5,069 nucleotides of DNA from Candidatus Delongbacteria bacterium (GTDB lineage: Bacteria > Bacteroidota > Bacteroidia > Bacteroidales > ML635J-15), in the NCBI GenBank assembly GCA_027858215.1, contig JAQIDD010000366.1, positions 1-5,069 of the forward strand. Direction: 5' to 3'. The notes beneath the pieces are model-generated. The model had not been told where the DNA came from, did no database searches, and saw nothing but the letters and a program-made list of their open reading frames with translations. The translations under genes and the position numbers were made by a program. Below, piece by piece: positions 1-5,069 of this stretch. Position 1 is the first letter of the stretch, and each line of letters begins with the position of its first letter.

Positions 1-242
1 CTATTACCCTCACCACCACGTACATGCCTTCGCATTTTTAAAATGGTGAATGTGTTTGCCCCCATATTTGAAAATTCACTGGATATTGAATGCTTTATGG
101 ATTCCACGGCTGTCAAAATGCCAACCAGAGCCGTAATTCCAAATGCAATGATCAAAACGGTCAGGACAGTCCGTAATAAATTGGTACGTATGGATACCAA
201 TGCAATTTTTATATTTTCAGAAAAAAGCCGGCCTATTTTCAT
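1..242 (-). CDS. ABC transporter permease, MacB/FtsX type (N-terminal part only)
   Basis: Partial gene running off the left edge; 80 codons are visible, against roughly 400 residues for a complete member of the family. The reading frame opens with MKIGRLFSENIKIAL, followed by the arginine/leucine-rich segment SIRTNLLRTVLTVL. A first membrane helix spans about residues 21-45, and then comes GANTFTI (residues 61-67), which starts the periplasmic domain. This order is typical of the MacB_PCD N-terminal region in Bacteroidota permeases. Such proteins sit in the inner membrane and work with a separate or fused ATPase, and often a MacA-like adaptor and TolC-like channel, to export peptides, drugs or lipoproteins. 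The start at 242 is the first ATG after an in-frame stop at 264-266. No Shine-Dalgarno is seen. It is divergent from the TonB receptor, so it is not in that operon. The family call is fairly secure; the substrate is unknown. Confidence 0.82.
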   Translation of the reverse strand, partial: MKIGRLFSENIKIALVSIRTNLLRTVLTVLIIAFGITALVGILTAVESIKHSISSEFSNMGANTFTILKMRRHVRGGEGN

Positions 243-325
243 TTTAAAACAAAATCTTTTTCTTCAAACTAAACAAAACAGTAAAAATATTGTACTTTTC
301 TAAAATTATGACAAGATAACACAAA
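243..325. promoter_or_regulatory. Divergent intergenic region with weak promoter candidates
   Basis: This 83-bp AT-rich stretch separates the minus-strand permease from the plus-strand receptor, so it must hold or overlap the promoters of both unless one is leaderless. On the plus strand TACTTTTC at 293-300 matches the Bacteroidota -7 consensus TAnnTTTG at all fixed positions except the last, and its first base lies 33 bp before the receptor ATG. On the minus strand TTAGTTTG (272 down to 265) also has one mismatch and begins 30 bp before the permease ATG. Neither has a clear TTG/TTTG -33 element at the usual distance. No operator or convincing inverted repeat was seen. Confidence 0.35.
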
Positions 326-2716
326 ATGAAGAAATTTTACATAGTTTTTATTTTTTTGATTGCTGGTTTTACTGGTTTAGCCCAAACAGGTACAATCAAA
401 GGCAGGATTTTCAATAAAACGAACAACGAACCTATTCCTTTCTCAAACATATATATTGATGGTACTGATATTGGTGCTACTTCAGATTACAATGGTATTT
501 TTATTATTGCCGCCGCAAAACCCGGATTTTATCAATTAACAGCTTCTTCGCTTGGGTATAAGAAAAAAATAACCGAGGAATTTCGCGTACTTCCCGATAA
601 AACAACTTTTGTAAATATCGAAATGCACAAAACTGCCACTCAACTTGAAGAAGTTGAAGTAACTGCCAGTGTTTTCAAAAAACGGGAAAAGGCTCCCGTG
701 AGTCTGCGTAGCATTGGAATTGCTGAAATTGAAAATGCCCCCGGTGCTAATCGTGATATTGCCAAAGTCATACAAAACCTCCCTGGCGTAGCTGCGGTTC
801 CTTCAGCCAACCGGAATGACCTGCTCATCCGTGGTGGTGCCAGCAATGAATCCAAATTTTACCTCGACGGGGTTGAAATCCCCAACATCAACCACTTTGC
901 CACGCAAGGCGCTACAGGTGGTACCAATGGTATCCTAAATGCAGATTTTCTGCGTGAAGTCAACTATTACTCAAGCAGTTTTCCAACATCCAAAGCCAAT
1001 GCACTGAGTGCTGTTTTTGTTTTCAAACAGATTGATGGGAACAAAGAAGAGCTAAAAATGCGCACAACCCTGGGAGCCAGCGAATTATCACTAACAGCCG
1101 ATGGTCCGATCGGGGATAACACTACTTTTATTGTCAGCGCCAGGCGTTCGTACCTGCAATTGTTGTTCAAAGCTCTGGGGCTCCCCTTTCTTCCTACATT
1201 CAACGATTACCAGGTTAAGGTGAAAACAAAAATTGATGATAAAAACGAACTGACATTAATCAGCATTGGGGCACTGGATAACAACCGCCTCGACCTTAAC
1301 ATAGACAATCCGGATGAATACCAGCGTTATCTTCTTGCTAACTTACCGGAACAAGACCAGTGGAGCTATGCCATTGGCGGGGTATGGAAACACTACAGGG
1401 ATAATGGCTATCAAACCATTGTGCTTAGTCGTAATATGCTATCAAACAGGTCATTTAAATACGAAGACAATGACAGTGATAATGGTGTTTTGATACAGGA
1501 TTACAACTCAACAGAAGCCGAAAACAAGTTCCGTTGGGAAAATTATACCATGACAGATTTTAACCTTGAATTGACCTATGGCACCGGAGGTCAATATGTA
1601 AAATACTTCAACAACACATATCAGCAGTTGTATGTGCAAGATGCACTAACAAGTATTGATTATTACAGTGAGTTGGAATTTTTTAAATACGCCGCCTTTA
1701 TTCAGGGAACACGTGGATTTATACAAAACAGGTTATCTCTCAGTGTCGCGTACCGCATGTCGGGAAATACCTACGGAGATTATATGAACAATCCGCTGCA
1801 ACAAAGTTCACCTCAATTGTCTGCTTCCTATTTCATCAATGACAAATTTTCATTGAATGCCCATGTCGGAAGATACTACCAGCTTCCCCCCTACACTGCC
1901 CTTGGTTACAGAGATAACACCGGATCCCTGGTCAATCGTGAGAATAATTTAACTTACATCAATGCAGATCATTATGTGGCAGGGATAGAATACAGACCCG
2001 GCAAAAACAACCTGATTACCCTGGAAGGATTTTATAAAAAGTATGCTGATTATCCTTTTTCTGTTACCGACAGCATATCACTGGCACACCGCCGTATTGA
2101 CTTTGGAAACGTCGGAACGGAAGAACTTGTATCTACATCAGAAGGCAGGGCATATGGTATAGAATTATTAAGTCAAAACCGGTTCCCGGGCAACATCACG
2201 TTTGTGTTATCTTACACTTATGCCATCAGTGAGTTCAGGGATAAAGAAGGCAATTACGCATCCACGGCATGGGACAACAGGCATATATTGATTGTCACTG
2301 CATCCAGGGAATTTAAAAACAATTGGTATGCAGGGATCAAGTGGCGTTTTGCCGGCGGATTACCTTACACGCCTTACGATTTATACCTCAGCAGTTTCAG
2401 GTCTGCATGGGATGTAAGAAATGCACCCTACCTGAATTATGATCAGCTCACATCAGAACGCTTTGCTCCGTTTCATCAACTGGATATCAGGGTAGATAAA
2501 TCGTTTTATTTCAAACAAACAAGTTTGAAAGTCTATGTGGACATTCAAAATCTGTATAATTTCAAATCCGAATCACGGGATATATACACCAACCTGGATG
2601 CTGATGGCAATCCCATAATAAATCCATCCGCCCCGTCACGTTACGTTTTAAGGACAATCAGGTCAGGTGGCAGCGGAATCATTCTTCCAACCATAGGCAT
2701 CATTTTTGATTTTTAA
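326..2716 (+). CDS. TonB-dependent outer-membrane receptor with carboxypeptidase-regulatory-like N-terminal domain
   Basis: Complete 796-residue receptor that would import a ligand across the outer membrane using energy from TonB-ExbB-ExbD. Residues 1-20 form a signal peptide ending GLAQ. Residues about 22-103 form a carboxypeptidase-regulatory-like beta domain (GTIKGRIFN, then PIPFSNIYIDGTDIGATSDYNG, here split by residue ranges 37-57, and LGYKK). This domain is common at the N-terminus of Bacteroidota receptors. Residues about 115-235 are the plug, with NLPGVAAVPS, DLLIRGGASNESKFYLDGVE and NALSAVFVFKQIDGN. The remainder is the beta barrel, ending IGIIFDF with the usual terminal aromatic residue. 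The start is the first ATG after an in-frame stop at 317-319. At about 800 residues it is shorter than typical SusC proteins (about 1000), and no SusD-like lipoprotein follows, so a SusCD glycan importer is unlikely. The ligand cannot be read from the sequence. It is probably co-transcribed with the next gene. Confidence 0.93.
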   Translation: MKKFYIVFIFLIAGFTGLAQTGTIKGRIFNKTNNEPIPFSNIYIDGTDIGATSDYNGIFIIAAAKPGFYQLTASSLGYKKKITEEFRVLPDKTTFVNIEMHKTATQLEEVEVTASVFKKREKAPVSLRSIGIAEIENAPGANRDIAKVIQNLPGVAAVPSANRNDLLIRGGASNESKFYLDGVEIPNINHFATQGATGGTNGILNADFLREVNYYSSSFPTSKANALSAVFVFKQIDGNKEELKMRTTLGASELSLTADGPIGDNTTFIVSARRSYLQLLFKALGLPFLPTFNDYQVKVKTKIDDKNELTLISIGALDNNRLDLNIDNPDEYQRYLLANLPEQDQWSYAIGGVWKHYRDNGYQTIVLSRNMLSNRSFKYEDNDSDNGVLIQDYNSTEAENKFRWENYTMTDFNLELTYGTGGQYVKYFNNTYQQLYVQDALTSIDYYSELEFFKYAAFIQGTRGFIQNRLSLSVAYRMSGNTYGDYMNNPLQQSSPQLSASYFINDKFSLNAHVGRYYQLPPYTALGYRDNTGSLVNRENNLTYINADHYVAGIEYRPGKNNLITLEGFYKKYADYPFSVTDSISLAHRRIDFGNVGTEELVSTSEGRAYGIELLSQNRFPGNITFVLSYTYAISEFRDKEGNYASTAWDNRHILIVTASREFKNNWYAGIKWRFAGGLPYTPYDLYLSSFRSAWDVRNAPYLNYDQLTSERFAPFHQLDIRVDKSFYFKQTSLKVYVDIQNLYNFKSESRDIYTNLDADGNPIINPSAPSRYVLRTIRSGGSGIILPTIGIIFDF

Positions 2717-2732
2717 TGAAAAAACAGAAACT

Positions 2733-3482
2733 ATGAAAAATATATTCATTATAACTTCACTTTTGCTGATCCCGGCTTTTCTGTTTTCGGAAGGGCAAAA
2801 AAAAGACGAAAACAAGGAAAATCCTGCACAGATTGAAACCAACATCAATGGAAAAGGATACAGCATTACCATTCAATTTGAAGCAGGAGAAGCAGACAAT
2901 CATCCCAGCATGGCATTATGGGTTGAAGACCTTCATGGTAATTTCATCCAACCATTGTTTGTTACCAAATCATTTGCCACAGGAACATACCGCTACGTTA
3001 AACAAGCCGGCGACCACTGGGAACCAGGAACAAAACTATACAAAGCCTCCCTCCCCTATTTCATCCATAAATGGACAAATTCCAAAAACTCACGCGGGTT
3101 TAAAATACCTTCTCCACAACACCCTGTACCTGATGCATACACTTCCGCCACAGCTTTAAATGATTTTATCCTGCATACCAAAACAGATAACAAAGGAAAG
3201 GATAAATTAAGGCTTGTGATGGAAATAAACCAAGCATGGGATTTTAATGATTATTGGCACAATGCAAAATTTCCCGAGAACAAAGAGTATAAAGCATCTT
3301 GTCAGCCATCCATAATCTATGCTGTTACCATTGACACCAATGCCCCCATGGAGTATTATGTTATGAACCCAATCGGACATGGGCATTACGCCGGAGAAAA
3401 CGGCAAACTGTACACAGACCTCAGCACACTTACAACAGCGAAAAACATTGCAAAAAAAATAGAAATCAGGATCGAACCATAA
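2733..3482 (+). CDS. Exported protein, DUF2271-like (function unknown)
   Basis: A 249-residue protein with an N-terminal signal segment (MKNIFIITSLLLIPAFLF, then SEGQ). Cleavage after Gly21 is plausible. There is no lipobox cysteine, so it is probably soluble in the periplasm. A hydrophilic linker (residues 22-35, KKDENKEN) precedes the folded part. Segments resembling DUF2271-type proteins are MALWVEDLHGNF (60-71), GTKLYKASLPYFIHKW (99-114) and PDAYTSATALNDF (133-145). Distal segments are YWHNAKFP (174-181), QPSIIYAV (191-198) and NPIGHGHYAGENG (212-224), the last carrying an HGH pair that could bind metal. The only cysteine is Cys190. I chose ATG 2733 over an in-frame TTG at 2706, because it gives a proper signal peptide and lies 16 bp after the receptor stop instead of inside it. 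The tight spacing suggests an operon and a job linked to the receptor's ligand. The DUF2271 match is from memory of motif shape and is tentative; the gene itself is secure. Confidence 0.85.
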   Translation: MKNIFIITSLLLIPAFLFSEGQKKDENKENPAQIETNINGKGYSITIQFEAGEADNHPSMALWVEDLHGNFIQPLFVTKSFATGTYRYVKQAGDHWEPGTKLYKASLPYFIHKWTNSKNSRGFKIPSPQHPVPDAYTSATALNDFILHTKTDNKGKDKLRLVMEINQAWDFNDYWHNAKFPENKEYKASCQPSIIYAVTIDTNAPMEYYVMNPIGHGHYAGENGKLYTDLSTLTTAKNIAKKIEIRIEP

Positions 3483-3544
3483 CCCCCAAAATCATTATCG
3501 TTATTCAAACTCCTTGATTCTAAAAAAAATCACATGTTTTTACA

Positions 3545-3552
3545 TACCTTTG
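3545..3552 (+). promoter_or_regulatory. Candidate -7 promoter element for the flippase gene
   Basis: TACCTTTG is an exact match to the Bacteroidota -7 consensus TAnnTTTG, and its first base lies 33 bp before the flippase ATG. Transcription would begin about 5-8 bp downstream, giving a leader of about 20 nt. No TTTG is seen in the expected -33 region; the nearest TTG (3514-3516) is 28 bp upstream, farther than the usual spacing of about 19-23 bp. It lies in the 95-bp gap after the DUF2271-like gene, supporting separate transcription of the flippase. Confidence 0.5.
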
Positions 3553-3577
3553 CATAAAGAATATCGTTTCTCAATAA

Positions 3578-4960
3578 ATGCGATTAAACTCTTTCATAAA
3601 AAAGGATTTAAACCTGGTTGAACTGTTTAAAGGGGGCGCCATTGCCCTGTTTTTTAAATTTGCGTCGGTAATCATCGGGTATGTTTTTTTTTGGTACCTG
3701 GCACAACTGGTCGGTGCCGAAGGAGTCGGGATATTTTCCACGTGCTGGACTATTCTGATGATCGGAACTGTGTTCGGCAAATTGGGATTTGACACCTCAA
3801 TTGTCAAGTTCATAGCTGAAAGCATGGGAAAACAGTTCACTCATCATGTAAAACCGATTTATAATCATTGTATTTTGATTGTACTGATAAACAGTACATT
3901 GATAGCTATTATCTTAGTGGCGTTGGCTGCTCCCATAAGCCAGTTATTTTTTAAAAATACGGATTACGCTAGCCTCGTTAGAATTGTTGGCATATCTGTT
4001 ATGCCTTTGAGCCTAATGAACTACAATGCCGAAAGCATGAAGGGACTCAAAAAAATCACGGCTTTTTCACTGTTTCAAAATGGCAGCATTTACATCCTCA
4101 CTTTATTAATTATCTGGATTTTCAGCTTTCAATCTGTTGATAACACAACAAGCATTTACAGTTTGTTGCTAGCTATCATTGTTTTATTGGTCATCAGCTT
4201 CTGGACTTTTCAACACTACTTGAAACGCATTCCACGCCCCCGAACAGAAAAGCCAAAATACAAATTCGAACTGAAAAGCATCCTTAATATTACCTTACCA
4301 ATGATGCTAACCAACTCACTATTTCTTATCATGAGCTGGATGGATATTCTTATGCTATCAGCATTCAAAACGCAATCTGATGTTGGTATTTATAACACAG
4401 CCTTGAAAATTGCGGCATGTATCAGCATTACACTTGTAGCCATAAGCAGTATTGCTGCTCCCAAAATTGCTGAATTATATGGACGAAACGACACGAAAGG
4501 CTTTAGACGATTCGTGAAACAAACCAGCTTTTTAAATTTCAGCATCTCTTTACCGATTTTTTTATTTATTATTCTTTTTCCGGGATTTTTACTTGGTATT
4601 TTTGGACAGGAATTTACTGCAGGCACTTCTACTCTCATAATACTTGCCGTTGGTCAGGTTTTTGGTGCATTCTCAGGGGCAACAATCCACATTTTGAACA
4701 TGACCGGATATGAAAAATTATCCCGGAACATTTTGTTATCAACCGCTACAATTAATCTCATTCTGAATTACATACTGGTTCCAAGATATGGAATGACAGG
4801 CGCTGCTATTGCAACCAGTATCTCAACTATTTTGTGGAATATATTGTCTGAAATTGTCATATATCAAAAATTCAGATTCCTTACTTATCCTCTTATTTCT
4901 TTAAAAAAAGCAATGGGAATAAAAAATGACATAATGAAACCACCATCACAAGAAAAATAA
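3578..4960 (+). CDS. Polysaccharide/oligosaccharide flippase (Wzx-like, MOP superfamily)
   Basis: Complete 460-residue integral membrane protein, the usual length for Wzx-type flippases. I count about 12 hydrophobic segments, near residues 17-40, 47-67, 98-120, 131-147, 161-183, 192-212, 236-260, 273-296, 317-342, 352-372, 385-402 and 408-430. A basic cytoplasmic loop (215-232, KRIPRPRTEKPKYKFELK) divides the two halves. Family-like features are GAEGVGIFST near residue 46, the second-half opening LNITLPMMLTNSLF with MSWMDILMLSAF and VGIYNTALKIA, and NYILVPRYGMTGAAIATSIS at 397-416. It would move undecaprenyl-linked sugar units across the inner membrane for O-antigen, capsule or exopolysaccharide. 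The start is fixed, since a TAA stop (3575-3577) immediately precedes the ATG in frame. No Shine-Dalgarno is seen. No glycosyltransferase or polymerase is present in the window, so the glycan is unknown; a MATE-like exporter of another lipid-linked substrate is the main alternative. Confidence 0.88.
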   Translation: MRLNSFIKKDLNLVELFKGGAIALFFKFASVIIGYVFFWYLAQLVGAEGVGIFSTCWTILMIGTVFGKLGFDTSIVKFIAESMGKQFTHHVKPIYNHCILIVLINSTLIAIILVALAAPISQLFFKNTDYASLVRIVGISVMPLSLMNYNAESMKGLKKITAFSLFQNGSIYILTLLIIWIFSFQSVDNTTSIYSLLLAIIVLLVISFWTFQHYLKRIPRPRTEKPKYKFELKSILNITLPMMLTNSLFLIMSWMDILMLSAFKTQSDVGIYNTALKIAACISITLVAISSIAAPKIAELYGRNDTKGFRRFVKQTSFLNFSISLPIFLFIILFPGFLLGIFGQEFTAGTSTLIILAVGQVFGAFSGATIHILNMTGYEKLSRNILLSTATINLILNYILVPRYGMTGAAIATSISTILWNILSEIVIYQKFRFLTYPLISLKKAMGIKNDIMKPPSQEK

Positions 4961-5069
4961 CACCTTTTCATCGCTCTTTTTACATGCAACTTTTATAAAA
5001 CAAACAAAAGCCTGACCTCTGAAATATTTTCAATTTATGTGAATTTCATCTTTATACAAAATTAACTAT
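4961..5069. other. Non-coding right end of the window
   Basis: AT-rich stretch of 109 bp after the flippase stop. No open frame begins here on the plus strand (the ATG at 5034 is followed at once by TGA), and all three minus frames entering from the right edge meet stops within about 18 bp. Only short AT-rich inverted repeats occur, such as TGAAA/TTTCA at 5020-5032 and the palindrome TTTTATAAAA at 4991-5000. None is a convincing terminator. Confidence 0.5.

Noticed and set aside
43..303. Plus-strand open frame of 86 codons at the left end
   Set aside because: It lies opposite the permease N-terminus, which has clear family motifs on the minus strand, and its own translation looks like no protein family.
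536..1203. Three minus-strand open frames opposite the receptor gene
   Set aside because: They are shadows of the carboxypeptidase-regulatory, plug and early barrel regions, with no recognisable protein features.
2706..2732. Upstream TTG start for the DUF2271-like protein
   Set aside because: It would overlap the receptor's last codons and put a charged stretch before the signal peptide; ATG 2733 gives a normal signal sequence.
2833..3159. Open frame of 108 codons inside the DUF2271-like gene
   Set aside because: It is a different frame of the same strand, fully inside a gene with a signal peptide and coherent protein sequence.
326..3482. SusCD-type glycan uptake locus
   Set aside because: The receptor is shorter than typical SusC proteins, and the partner has no lipobox cysteine and no SusD-like features.
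3490..3541. AATCA/TGATT/AATCA inverted repeats followed by a T-run after the DUF2271-like gene
   Set aside because: The arms are only 5 bp and almost all A/T, and the T-run is offset from the stem by several bases, so it is not a convincing intrinsic terminator.
5057..5064. Minus-strand TAATTTTG, an exact match to TAnnTTTG
   Set aside because: It would drive transcription antisense to the flippase with no minus-strand gene below it, and the -33 region is outside the window; a chance match is likely in AT-rich DNA.

Overview
The window looks like chromosomal DNA from a member of the Bacteroidota, probably an environmental or gut Bacteroidales-type lineage. The evidence is the AT-rich sequence, the lack of Shine-Dalgarno motifs before the starts, a TAnnTTTG-type -7 promoter element, a TonB-dependent receptor with an N-terminal carboxypeptidase-regulatory-like domain, and a MacB-type permease N-terminus of the kind common in this phylum. 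The genus cannot be determined from the sequence alone.

Layout: (1) At the left edge, on the minus strand, lies the first 80 codons of an ABC transporter permease (MacB/FtsX type); the rest of the gene lies outside the window. (2) An 83-bp divergent intergenic region follows. (3) On the plus strand, a complete 796-residue TonB-dependent outer-membrane receptor is followed 16 bp later by a 249-residue exported protein that resembles DUF2271-type periplasmic proteins. The two probably form one transcription unit. (4) After a 95-bp gap carrying an exact -7 promoter match comes a complete 460-residue polytopic membrane protein of the polysaccharide flippase (Wzx-like, MOP superfamily) type. (5) The last 109 bp are non-coding.

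Functional reading: the receptor would import a ligand across the outer membrane using TonB energy, and the exported partner would act in the periplasm. The ligand is not visible in the sequence; iron or heme is only a guess based on the DUF2271-like partner. The flippase appears to be transcribed separately and would move lipid-linked glycans across the inner membrane. The permease belongs to an efflux or lipoprotein-type ABC system that continues off the left edge.

I found no RNA gene, CRISPR array, insertion sequence, frameshift or clear new system. The points most worth a second look are the receptor/DUF2271-like pair and the two promoter candidates placed at the same distance from their start codons.
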